Positions 1-6,103 of a DNA stretch of 6,274 bases are shown in pieces. The position numbers were made by a program, and so were the translations under genes. The first letter of the stretch is position 1. Every line of letters starts with the position of its first letter. The stretch is from Myxococcales bacterium UBA5297. Lineage in GTDB: Bacteria; Myxococcota; Myxococcia; Myxococcales; UBA5297. Where the stretch lies: contig DHSB01000088.1 of NCBI GenBank assembly GCA_002408385.1, forward strand, positions 1 through 6,274, in the 5' to 3' direction. Below the pieces are notes generated by a model that made no database searches, was not told the DNA's origin, and was given only the letters and a program-made list of their open reading frames with translations.

Positions 1-2
1 GC

Positions 3-182
3 ACGCCCACCGAAGGGACACAGGAGCTCCCGCTCGACGCGGCCGAGTTCCGGTTCGACCCGACCGAGCTGCCCCAGAGAAGAGGCCATGAGCGAGCCGT
101 CCACGACGGCTTGTTGGCAGGGCTTCTTCGACGAGGACTACCTGCGGCTCTGGGGCAACCTGACGCCCGAGCAGCGCAGTGA
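3..182 (+). CDS. Possible 3' end of an upstream gene (partial, unidentified)
   Basis: The frame beginning at base 3 is open from the window edge and up to about base 87 shows the strong G/C third-position bias of a coding region in this genome, with an acidic peptide that includes ELPLDAAEFRFDPTELP. From 88 onward the bias moves to the methyltransferase frame, and this frame only stops at 182, inside that gene. The real stop may therefore have been lost by a frameshift, as in the two genes downstream. The stretch is too short to assign a family, and the frame could be chance. Confidence 0.25.
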   Translation, partial: TPTEGTQELPLDAAEFRFDPTELPQRRGHERAVHDGLLAGLLRRGLPAALGQPDARAAQ

Positions 183-620
183 GCAGGAGGCCGAGGCGCT
201 CTGGGCTGCGCGAGGGCTCACGCCTGCTCGACGCTCCTCGCGGCCACGGCCGGCTCTCGCTGCCGCTGGCGCGCCGGGGCGCGCTCGCGTTCGGCGTCGA
301 TCAGTCGGCGGTCCTTCTCGCGAAGGCCGAGCGGCGGCGCGGGGCGCTGTCGCGGGCCGCGCTGCGCCTGCGGCGACACGACCTGCGCGAGCCCATCGGC
401 GAGGAGGGCTTCGACGCAGCCATCAACATCTTCAGCTCGCTCGGCTACGGCTCGGAGGACGACGACCGGGCCATCCTCTCGACGCTCGCCCGCGCGCTGC
501 GCCCGGGAGGAAGGCTCTTTCTCGAGACGATGCACCGCGATGCGGTCGCCACCATGCTCTCGCGCCGGTCTAAGCCCGCGCAGCGCTTCGCCGACGGGAC
601 GCTGATAGTCGAAGAGCCGT
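88..620 (+). pseudogene. Class I SAM-dependent methyltransferase, frameshifted and 3'-truncated
   Basis: The start ATG at 88 follows a purine-rich AGAAGAGG. The first segment, frame 1, reads MSEPSTTACWQGFFDEDYLR and ends with EAEALWA, a typical N-terminus of small Rossmann-fold methyltransferases. Homology continues in frame 2 from about 205: motif I LLDAPRGHGR, the acidic end of strand 2 GVDQSAVLLAKA, motif II-like DLREPIGEEGFDAAINIFSS, then ALRPGGRLFLETMHRD and FADGTLIVEE. The join appears to have lost a few codons. Motif I normally reads D-x-P-C-G-x-G; here the Cys is Arg. Family members run to about 240-260 residues, and the C-terminal part after LIVEE (about 615) is missing. The substrate cannot be told. 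It is probably non-functional. Sequencing error could explain the frameshift but not the missing 3' end. Confidence 0.7.
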
Positions 621-643
621 CAGCAGTGCATAGACGGGCACCT

Positions 644-696
644 GACCTCCCGGCAGGCGTGCCATAGGGTGCGCCCCGTCAAACGGACGGGAGGTC
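644..696 (+). other. Three-stem (Y-shaped) fold ahead of the DUF4338 remnant
   Basis: By hand pairing, a perfect 9-bp outer stem joins 644-652 (GACCTCCCG) to 688-696 (CGGGAGGTC). Inside it are an 8-bp hairpin, 656-663 (GGCGTGCC) with 668-675 (GGTGCGCC), using two G-T pairs around the loop ATAG, and a 4-bp hairpin, 676-679 (CCGT) with 683-686 (ACGG), around CAA. Only four bases at the junction are unpaired. It lies exactly between the point where methyltransferase similarity ends and the DUF4338 region begins. It may be a mobile-element end, a structured leader or RNA, or chance in GC-rich DNA. Confidence 0.4.
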
Positions 697-702
697 CCTC
701 GC

Positions 703-1274
703 ATGAGCAGGTTGCAGGAATCGGCTGGGAGGCGATTCGAGGAGCGGAGGCCGCAGGTCGGCAGGTAGCAGCGGCGGCCTGCCGTGAGTTCGGCTGGGTA
801 CGACCCAACGCCCAGATCCCTCTGCACGCCTGCTCGGTAATGCTCCGGCGGCTCGAAGCGCGGGGGCTTCTGCGGCTGCCAGCGCCGGCGCCCCGGCGGC
901 GGCCGCCACGAGGACACCGGGCGGCAGCGGCTGGTCGAACTGGGCGTGGTGCCCGGCATGGTCGAGTGCCAGCCCGAGGGGCCGTTCACGCTGCGCCCCG
1001 TCGCCCCCGAGGAGCGCGACGGGTTCCGGCTGCATTTGCAGCGCTACCACTACCTGGGCTTCAAGCGCTCGGCGGGCGAGTCGATGGGCTACGCGGCGTT
1101 CGTCGGCCAGGAGCTGGTCGCCCTGCTCGACTGGGGCGCCGCGGTCCTGCGCTGCTTGCCTCGAGACGAACATGTCGGCTGGGACGACAGGGTTCGCGAG
1201 AGGAATCTTTCCCTGGTCGTGGGCAACCGCCGACCTTCGTCGAGCTGTCGCGGTTCAAGAGCACCTACGGCCGG
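703..1274 (+). pseudogene. DUF4338 (DruA-like) protein remnant with frameshift and internal deletion
   Basis: Three segments resemble the DUF4338 family, which includes DruA of the Druantia anti-phage system and many stand-alone, multi-copy genes suspected of being mobile. Frame 3, about 726-885, gives the N-terminal winged-helix-like part with CREFGWVRPN and LEARGLLRLPAP. Frame 1, about 892-1230, gives the core: GPFTLRPVAPEERDGFRLHL, RYHYLGF, SAGE, LALLDWGAA-like (here VALLDWGAA), PRDEHVGWDD, RERNLSLVVGN. Frame 3, 1233-1274, gives TFVELSRFKSTYGR, resembling the later ETFV..RF.GT motif. In intact proteins roughly 50 residues (the LILPWVRVPHLASH block) sit between VVGN and ETFV, so that block is deleted here, and no C-terminus follows. 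A possible start ATG at 703 lies downstream of GGGAGG but its frame stops at 768, another sign of decay. No DruE helicase or other Druantia gene is present. Confidence 0.65.
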
Positions 1275-1330
1275 GTTCCCCAGAAGACTTGCACCTCCGA
1301 GTCACGCCCATGCTGGGCACACCAAGAAAA

Positions 1331-1363
1331 ACGACCCCCGCTCCTTTCTGGAGCGGGGGCCGT
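1331..1363 (-). terminator. Intrinsic terminator of the Cys-rich lipoprotein gene
   Basis: A perfect 10-bp GC-rich stem pairs 1335-1344 (CCCCCGCTCC) with 1350-1359 (GGAGCGGGGG) around a five-base loop. After one mismatch, three further pairs (1331-1333 with 1361-1363) extend it. Read on the minus strand, the stem is followed by TCGTTTTTC, a good U-tract, and lies 35 bases past the stop codon of the lipoprotein gene. Read on the plus strand the tract is weak (CGTCTTTC), so it might also stop transcripts from the left side, less efficiently. Confidence 0.85.
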
Positions 1364-1397
1364 CTTTCGAAGAGAGCGCCTCAGCGGGCGATCAAGG

Positions 1398-4001
1398 TCA
1401 ATCGACCTGGATCGAGAAGGTGCCCGAAGAGGACGCAATCGTGGACGCGCTGGTGGCAGGCGACGAGGACTTGCCGTCGACGACGATGAAATAGGTCTCG
1501 CCCGCCTCGGCGCCGGCGACCGTCAGGGTGACCGCCGTGCCCTTGGCGGTTCCAAGCGAGGACGACAGGCAGGCGCTCCCGCCGCAGGTTCCCTTCGAGT
1601 ACCAGACCTGGGCCTGATAACGGGAGTCGGGAGTGACCGTGATGGTGAAGTCACCAGCGGCCGCAGGGGTGTAGGAATAGACCAGGTCCTTGCCTGCGAA
1701 GCGGCCCGTGCAGGTGGAGGAGAGATCGGCCCAGTCTGCGCCCGGGTAGTCGTCCGTCGCCAGCGCCGTCACGCCACTGACCGCGACGCCCTTGGTCAAG
1801 ACGGTCGGCGTGTCTTCGCACTTGTCGTTGGAGATCGCCGGGGCGGCGACACAAGTGCTCGTCTGGTCGCAAATCTGGTCGTTGGCGCAGCACGCGGAGC
1901 CGCAGACCTTGGTCGCCGGACACGGCCTGCAGGTCCCGACCGCGGCGTCGTCGTTGTAGGAGTCACAACGCTCGCCAGCCGCGCAGGGAAGGCTGCCGTC
2001 CAAGGCGCAGTACGCGCTGCAGAACTCCCAGGCATCACATTCGAATTCGGCGACGCAGGTTCCCGGACCGCCGCAACCGGAGTAGCCGGCAGGCCTGACT
2101 CCCGGAGCCTTGCAGACGAAGTTGCCGGGGGTGTGCGTCGCGACGCAGGCCGTCTCGGCTGCGCACGTCGCCGGGACGACGGTCGGATTGCAGGACTCCA
2201 CGCAGGCGCTGCTCTCGCAAACGAAGCCCGAGCCGCAGGAGGTCTCGTCGCAAACACAGACCCCTCGCTTGCAAATCGGGGTCGTCCCGCCGCAATCGGT
2301 GGGGCAGGCGGCGCAGAGGCCGAAATTGTCGTCGTCGGCGCCGAAAGCGACGCAGGTTCCATGGAGGCACTCCGGGGTGTCGATCGGGCAGGGCCTGTAG
2401 CAGAGCCCCGTGCCCCCGGAGTACTCAGGAGTCGAGCAATCGAGCCCCGCGCCGCACTCGCTCCCCGAGCGGCAGGTTTCCAACTCGGATTTCGAGCCAT
2501 CCGCCGAGCACTCATAGAAGGTGCCGTTGTAGCGGCAGGAGTTGCCCGTCGCGCAGGGCTCGGCCGCGAGCGGGTCGCAAGGCGAGACGATCTCGATGGT
2601 GAAAGCGGTCCCGTCGGTGCCCGACGGCGAGTCGACCACGAAGAAGTAGGTTTCCTGGGCCACGCCATCCACCGTCATGAGCAGCTGGCCCACGTCTCCC
2701 CATTCGTCCTGCACCAGAGCCGCGCAGGTCGAGGGCTCGCCGCAGGCGCCGTCCATCCTCCAGAGCGCGAGGTCGGAGCTGGAGACCTTCACCCCGAACT
2801 TGCCGTCCGTCGCCGGGGTGTAGCGGTAGGTGAGGTCGGGGCCGTCGACATTCTTGACGATGAACCACCCGAGCTCGCTGCTGCAGGTCGCCGAAAGGCT
2901 GCCTGCCATGTTGGAGGCACCGGCGGTCGTGCCATTGGCCGGGACGCCGAGGGCCAGGGGAATGGTGACGCCGCAGGTCTCGCCGGGCAGAACGCAGGCG
3001 TTCTCTTCGCCCGAGCTGTCACACACCTCGTCCCCGGTGCAGGCGGGCGCGCAAACCGAAGCGACGCACGCGCCGTCGACGCAGGCCTCTCCCAGGTCGC
3101 AGGAGTAGGGGGTGCACTTGCAGGCATCGAGCACGCAAACCGGCGTCGAGCTCAAGGGGTCACAGGCCGGCTCGCAGACCTTTTCGACACAGGTGCCCTC
3201 GTAGCAGTTGAACTCCTCGCCACAGGAAGTGGCGGTGCACTGGCAGACCCCGCCCGTCGCGCATTGCGGAGTGGTGCCCTCGCATTCCGGGTCGCAGACA
3301 GGAACGCAGGCTCCGTCGACGCAGGCGGCGTGCTCACCGCAGGAGGTTTCGTTGCACTTGCAAGTGGTCCCTTCGCAATCCGGAGTCGTCCCGCTGCAGG
3401 CAGGGTGGCAGGTATTCACGCAAACGCCCGATTCGTTGCAGAGCTTGCCCTCTCCGCAGGAGGTCTCGTTGCATTTGCAGACCCCGTCGAGGCAATCGGG
3501 AGTCTGGCCCGAACAGCCGGGGTCGCAGTGGTTCTTGCTGATGCAGGCGTCGATCACACAGTTTTCGGTGGCGTTATCGCAGCAGACCGTCCCGCAGGCC
3601 GTCTGCGCCTCGGTGCAATCGGGCTCCTCGCCCTTGGCGACGCAGACCTCGTTGACGCAGGTCTGGGTTGCATCGTCGCAGCAGACTGTCCCGCAGGCCG
3701 TCTGCGCCTCGGTGCAATCGGGTTCCTCGCCCTTGGCGACGCAGGCCTCGTTAACGCAGGTCTGGGTCGCATCATCGCAGCAGCCCGAGCCACAGGCTGT
3801 CTGGCCCTCGACGCAATTGGTGTCGGGGTTCTTGTCGACGCAGGCGCCGTCCACGCACTTCTGCGTCTCATTCTCGCAACAGAGCGAGCCGCAGACTGTC
3901 TTGTCATCAGGGCAAACCGTGGGGTCCTCTGTTGCCGGCTCACAGCCGGCCATGAGGGAAACCAAACCCGCGAACGCCAACACACTCAATAGTCGTTTCA
4001 T
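1398..4001 (-). CDS. Cys-rich repeat lipoprotein with two beta-sandwich domains (867 aa)
   Basis: Start ATG at 4001 is preceded by GAGGA five bases or so upstream. The product has a signal peptide with lipobox MAGC (lipidated Cys20) and Glu at +2, so outer-membrane or surface anchoring is expected. Residues 30-161 are four tandem 33-residue repeats of pattern C-x6-C-x3-CC-x6-C-x4-C; a diverged fifth copy sits alone at about 694-718 (CPATKVCGSACC). Residues 159-316 are four longer repeats of form C-x3-C-x6-8-C with CxC and TSCG motifs, another at 566-603. Two related PPC-like beta-sandwich domains occupy about 344-473 and 728-867, sharing the motifs DLxYxYTPA and GETYF-like FVVD. By hand count about 107 residues are Cys (12%), implying a disulfide-stabilised exported rod. 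Such proteins are typical of myxobacteria; binding or adhesion is possible but not shown. No catalytic motif is visible. Confidence 0.93.
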   Translation of the reverse strand: MKRLLSVLAFAGLVSLMAGCEPATEDPTVCPDDKTVCGSLCCENETQKCVDGACVDKNPDTNCVEGQTACGSGCCDDATQTCVNEACVAKGEEPDCTEAQTACGTVCCDDATQTCVNEVCVAKGEEPDCTEAQTACGTVCCDNATENCVIDACISKNHCDPGCSGQTPDCLDGVCKCNETSCGEGKLCNESGVCVNTCHPACSGTTPDCEGTTCKCNETSCGEHAACVDGACVPVCDPECEGTTPQCATGGVCQCTATSCGEEFNCYEGTCVEKVCEPACDPLSSTPVCVLDACKCTPYSCDLGEACVDGACVASVCAPACTGDEVCDSSGEENACVLPGETCGVTIPLALGVPANGTTAGASNMAGSLSATCSSELGWFIVKNVDGPDLTYRYTPATDGKFGVKVSSSDLALWRMDGACGEPSTCAALVQDEWGDVGQLLMTVDGVAQETYFFVVDSPSGTDGTAFTIEIVSPCDPLAAEPCATGNSCRYNGTFYECSADGSKSELETCRSGSECGAGLDCSTPEYSGGTGLCYRPCPIDTPECLHGTCVAFGADDDNFGLCAACPTDCGGTTPICKRGVCVCDETSCGSGFVCESSACVESCNPTVVPATCAAETACVATHTPGNFVCKAPGVRPAGYSGCGGPGTCVAEFECDAWEFCSAYCALDGSLPCAAGERCDSYNDDAAVGTCRPCPATKVCGSACCANDQICDQTSTCVAAPAISNDKCEDTPTVLTKGVAVSGVTALATDDYPGADWADLSSTCTGRFAGKDLVYSYTPAAAGDFTITVTPDSRYQAQVWYSKGTCGGSACLSSSLGTAKGTAVTLTVAGAEAGETYFIVVDGKSSSPATSASTIASSSGTFSIQVD
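3519..3914 (-). repeat. Four tandem 99-bp repeats in the lipoprotein gene
   Basis: The unit encodes 33 residues, and the copies start at residues 30, 63, 96 and 129. Copies 3 and 4 begin with an identical 13-residue stretch CTEAQTACGTVCC, and copies 2 and 3 share CCDDATQTCVNE and CVAKGEEPDC. The DNA beginning at 3601 recurs at 3700 almost unchanged for dozens of bases, so duplication or gene conversion between these copies is recent; copy 1 is more diverged. Confidence 0.9.
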
Positions 4002-4005
4002 CTTT

Positions 4006-4010
4006 TCCTC
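4006..4010 (-). promoter_or_regulatory. Ribosome binding site of the Cys-rich lipoprotein
   Basis: On the minus strand GAGGA precedes ATG by four bases (GAGGAAAAGATG). It fixes the start at 4001, which is also the residue that gives a proper signal peptide. Confidence 0.75.
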
Positions 4011-4273
4011 GCGGAAATAGGGGGTTGATTCAACAGAGGTTTACTGCCAGCTCAAGCTTCAATGCCGCTCGGGAGAATCCCATATCTATCGGAACTCCTC
4101 GAATCCTGGCGAGGCTGCGCCTCGGGCCTTCGGACACACGATTCGCGCCCGGACGCAGTCGCCCGTGGGTGGTCAGGGGTGGGGAGCTAGAGAGCGGAGC
4201 CTTCGCTCCGAGGCGCTGGGAATGCGGAGATTCCCAGCGCCTACGAGAGGGCAAGCCCTCGCTCGGAAGGTCT
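4011..4273. other. Intergenic region with a run of hairpins, no gene
   Basis: No frame here has coding bias or a recognisable product. Hairpins seen: 4110-4124 (CGAGGC-TGC-GCCTCG), 4195-4210 (CGGAGC-CTTC-GCTCCG), 4211-4242 (13-bp stem) and 4247-4260 (GAGG-GCAAGC-CCTC). A short perfect palindrome GTTGATTCAAC at 4024-4034 lies just ahead of the Cys-rich lipoprotein start and could be an operator, but this is a guess. A promoter for that gene must lie in this region; I cannot point to a convincing -10/-35 pair. Confidence 0.5.
4211..4242 (-). terminator. 13-bp hairpin downstream of the beta-propeller lipoprotein gene
   Basis: AGGCGCTGGGAAT at 4211-4223 pairs perfectly with ATTCCCAGCGCCT at 4230-4242 around a six-base loop, 31 bases past the stop codon of the minus-strand gene ending at 4274. 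It is flanked directly by two shorter hairpins. There is no T-run after it on either strand, so it is not a classic intrinsic terminator; it may be an RNA 3'-end stabiliser or a REP-type dispersed repeat. Confidence 0.45.
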
Positions 4274-5572
4274 TTAGGGTTGAACGCCCATCGTGCGAAC
4301 GATGATCTCGTTGCCCTCAAGCCCTTCGATCAAGGGGATGAGGCCCAGGTCCTCGACCGTGCCGTCGGGATGGAACTGGATCTTGCGAATGCCCCGGAGC
4401 TCCGAGATCAGCGTCAGCCCGCGCAGATTGCCCTGGTCGATGACATGAATCGTGTGAGGCAAGGCTCGCGCTTCGCTCGAATAGGTCATGCTGCCCTGGA
4501 ATGACAGGGGCTCTTCCGGCTTGGAGGTATCGAAGGGCAGCACCTTCACCTCGTCGCCGAAGTTCTCCAGCGCAATCGCCACGTTTCCATAGGGCGACCA
4601 GGCGAGCCCCGAGGGGTTTTTGACCCCTTCCACATGGTGAATGACCTGGAGCTCGGGAGAATCCTGGGCGATCGAGACCACCGCCACGCGCCCGGACTGC
4701 CCCTCGGTAAACGGGGAGTCGGACAGCAGCACCCAGGCGCCGTCGGGGGAGATGGCCATCGCCGAGACGCTGTTGTTGCCGGCGGAGAAGGCGCTGACGC
4801 TCGTCAGTCGGGTGGGGATTCCGCCCCACTTCAGCCGGTGGAAGTCGGTGTTGGCGGGAGCGTCGAGCGTCTCGATCGAATGGTAGAGCACCTCCCCTGG
4901 CTGATTGGGCAGGAATCCGAGCTGGGAGCCGAGCTTGGCGGAAAAGACCTTGCCCTCGAGGACCGGTTCACCGCTGGCCTCCAGCCGGACCGAATAGACG
5001 CCGCCCCCATTGTTCGCCCAGTTATGGTCGATGACATAGAAGCGCTTCCCGCTGGGATCCATGACGACGCCCGACGAGTAGAAGTCGTCGTTGGGGCCGC
5101 GCCAGGTCGCCTTGATCACCCGCGGCTTTCCATCCTCATCGAAGGTGAAGATGCCGATGAACCCGTCTTTTTGAGAGGCAATCCCATACTTGCCGTCGGG
5201 CGTGAAGACAACATTGCCTTCCGAGCCGACGCCCATTTCAAAAGTGACCCGGGGCTTCGGCCAGACCAGCGTGCCGTCTTCCAGGAGGTCGAGCACCTCC
5301 CATACAGGGACACAGTCGAACCCCGCCTTGGGCCACGGGCGCGCGATGACGACCTTGCGAACGTGCTCGACGAACGGATCGGGCTCTCCAGCGTCCGGCT
5401 CGCCAGCATCGGGCTCTCCGGCGTCCGGCTCGCCAGTATCGGGCTCTCCGGCGTCGGGCTCTTCCGTGTCGGGCTTGTCGATCGGCTCAGTGGGTCCGCA
5501 CCCGCTCCAAAGCGGGACCACCAGGGCCAAGGAAAGAAGTAGCAGCAATCGAGGTGTCGGACTCCGGCTCAT
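4274..5572 (-). CDS. Exported lipoprotein with EPDAG-repeat linker and beta-propeller (432 aa)
   Basis: Start ATG at 5572 is chosen because GGAGG precedes it by four bases and it opens directly onto a signal peptide (MSRSPTPRLLLLLSLALVVP) ending in WSGC; Cys25 is the predicted lipidated residue, though Trp at -3 is unusual for a lipobox. The frame stays open upstream to 5749 but that part is not protein-like. Residues 38-65 are a low-complexity EPDAG repeat, a flexible acidic stalk. Residues from about 70 to 432 look like a beta-propeller of lactonase or YncE-like type: blade signatures FTPDGKYGIAS (123), MDPSGKRFYVID (171), ISPDGAWVLLSD (274), WSPYGNVAIALE (325), FHPDGT (400). No catalytic residues can be assigned, so a scaffold or binding role is as likely as an enzyme. 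It faces the same way as the Cys-rich lipoprotein but a 272-base gap with hairpins separates them. Confidence 0.9.
   Translation of the reverse strand: MSRSPTPRLLLLLSLALVVPLWSGCGPTEPIDKPDTEEPDAGEPDTGEPDAGEPDAGEPDAGEPDPFVEHVRKVVIARPWPKAGFDCVPVWEVLDLLEDGTLVWPKPRVTFEMGVGSEGNVVFTPDGKYGIASQKDGFIGIFTFDEDGKPRVIKATWRGPNDDFYSSGVVMDPSGKRFYVIDHNWANNGGGVYSVRLEASGEPVLEGKVFSAKLGSQLGFLPNQPGEVLYHSIETLDAPANTDFHRLKWGGIPTRLTSVSAFSAGNNSVSAMAISPDGAWVLLSDSPFTEGQSGRVAVVSIAQDSPELQVIHHVEGVKNPSGLAWSPYGNVAIALENFGDEVKVLPFDTSKPEEPLSFQGSMTYSSEARALPHTIHVIDQGNLRGLTLISELRGIRKIQFHPDGTVEDLGLIPLIEGLEGNEIIVRTMGVQP
5378..5461 (-). repeat. 15-bp EPDAG tandem repeats in a surface stalk
   Basis: Five 15-bp units plus a partial sixth encode EPDAG (one unit has Thr for Ala). 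Codons alternate: units with GAGCCCGAT and a GGC Gly codon alternate with units with GAGCCGGAC and a GGA Gly codon, so the better repeat length is 30 bp, suggesting expansion by a two-unit step. Acidic proline-rich stalks of this kind follow the lipidated Cys in many myxobacterial lipoproteins. Confidence 0.88.
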
Positions 5573-5576
5573 GGTG

Positions 5577-5581
5577 CCTCC
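5577..5581 (-). promoter_or_regulatory. Ribosome binding site of the beta-propeller lipoprotein
   Basis: GGAGG on the minus strand, four bases before ATG (GGAGGCACCATG). It decides the start at 5572 over the longer open frame reaching 5749. Confidence 0.8.
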
Positions 5582-5592
5582 GCTGAGAGGGG

Positions 5593-5602
5593 CCCCCCCC
5601 CC
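5593..5602 (-). repeat. Ten-base homopolymer (G on the sense strand) in the leader
   Basis: Ten consecutive C on the plus strand (G on the coding strand) stand 21 bases upstream of the lipoprotein ATG, next to GGGG so that GGGGCCCC forms a palindrome. A -35-like TTGACT lies at 5614-5619 on the minus strand, with the tract falling in the spacer or -10 position; no -10 hexamer is visible. Confidence 0.8.
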
Positions 5603-5636
5603 GGAAGGACCGTAGTCAAGCGTTCCAAGAGAACAA

Positions 5637-5679
5637 GGTGGGACATGGCGAGAGTCGAACTGGCAAGCCAATCGGAGTG
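5637..5679 (-). tRNA. Possible tRNA 3'-end remnant (partial)
   Basis: Read on the minus strand, GCCAGTTCGACTCTCGC has the TpsiC loop form GTTCGACTC with a 5-bp stem containing one mismatch, followed by CATGTCCCACC, like a tRNA acceptor 3' half. The preceding CTCCGATTGG resembles the anticodon-stem and variable region of lysine-type tRNAs. There is one base too many between T-stem and end, the last base is CCT rather than CCA, and no matching 5' half (GGGACAT) is found upstream. It could be an integration-site scar or chance. Confidence 0.25.
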
Positions 5680-6103
5680 AAAAGGGCTCTTGCCGCTGCC
5701 ACCGCCGCCGCCATTTCGAGCGAAGAACGGCGCGCTCTTGCCGAGGCACTTGGAGGTTCTTTCAGATGTCCTCGTGCGATTTGGGGGTCGGAAGGGCGTC
5801 CGTGCACGCGAGCCTGGTAGCTGCAGGCCGCCCGTCGATTCCCAAAGTCGACGCGAAAGCTTCGCGCTCGGAACAACTAGAGGTTTCGCATACTTACGTA
5901 CGGGCCTGGCCGCGACTGTCCGCGAGCGCCTAGCCCGCTCTGCTCCAGCGACGGCGAGCGAGGAGGTGGCGGAGGCGCTCCAAGCCGGTACTGGAGAGCG
6001 GGCGCGGCATGGGGGCGGGCGGCTCCGATCGCGGGGCTCAGGTTCGGCGCCATCTGGGATGACGAGCGTGGATGCCAGGGGCTGGCTTGTCGAGAGCTTT
6101 GCT
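5680..6103. other. No supported gene
   Basis: About 420 bases with several open frames but none with consistent third-position G/C bias, a good ribosome site or a recognisable product. The longest plus-strand frame ends at 6109 and reads as low-complexity Pro/Ala/Arg/Gly sequence. It may be decayed coding DNA; I see no specific signal. Confidence 0.5.

Noticed and set aside
703..1274. A Druantia anti-phage system
   Set aside because: Only a broken DruA-like (DUF4338) gene is present; no DruE helicase or other Druantia component is in the window, and the neighbours are a decayed methyltransferase and an unrelated lipoprotein.
669..3992. A 1107-codon open frame on the plus strand
   Set aside because: From 1398 on it is the antisense of the Cys-rich lipoprotein gene. 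Its translation is Ala/Gly/Arg-rich low complexity that mirrors the repeats, whereas the minus strand has a ribosome site, signal peptide, lipobox, domains and a terminator. Only the first part (about 726-885 and 1233-1274) carries real DUF4338 signal.
3208..4020. Plus-strand 270-codon frame rich in SQQTVPQAVCASVQSG repeats
   Set aside because: It is the antisense shadow of the 99-bp repeats; its periodicity comes entirely from the minus-strand gene, and it has no ribosome site.
4030..4320. Minus-strand 96-codon frame in the intergenic region
   Set aside because: It runs through the hairpin cluster and overlaps the end of the lipoprotein gene; it has no coding bias or recognisable product.
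4634..5542. Plus-strand 302-codon frame with repeated GLSGVRLASI-type units
   Set aside because: It is the antisense shadow of the beta-propeller lipoprotein and its EPDAG linker; GC-rich codon bias leaves the opposite strand open.
5573..5749. Upstream extension of the beta-propeller lipoprotein by 59 residues
   Set aside because: The extension crosses the ten-G tract and is not protein-like, and it would bury the signal peptide. GGAGG before the ATG at 5572 gives a much better start.
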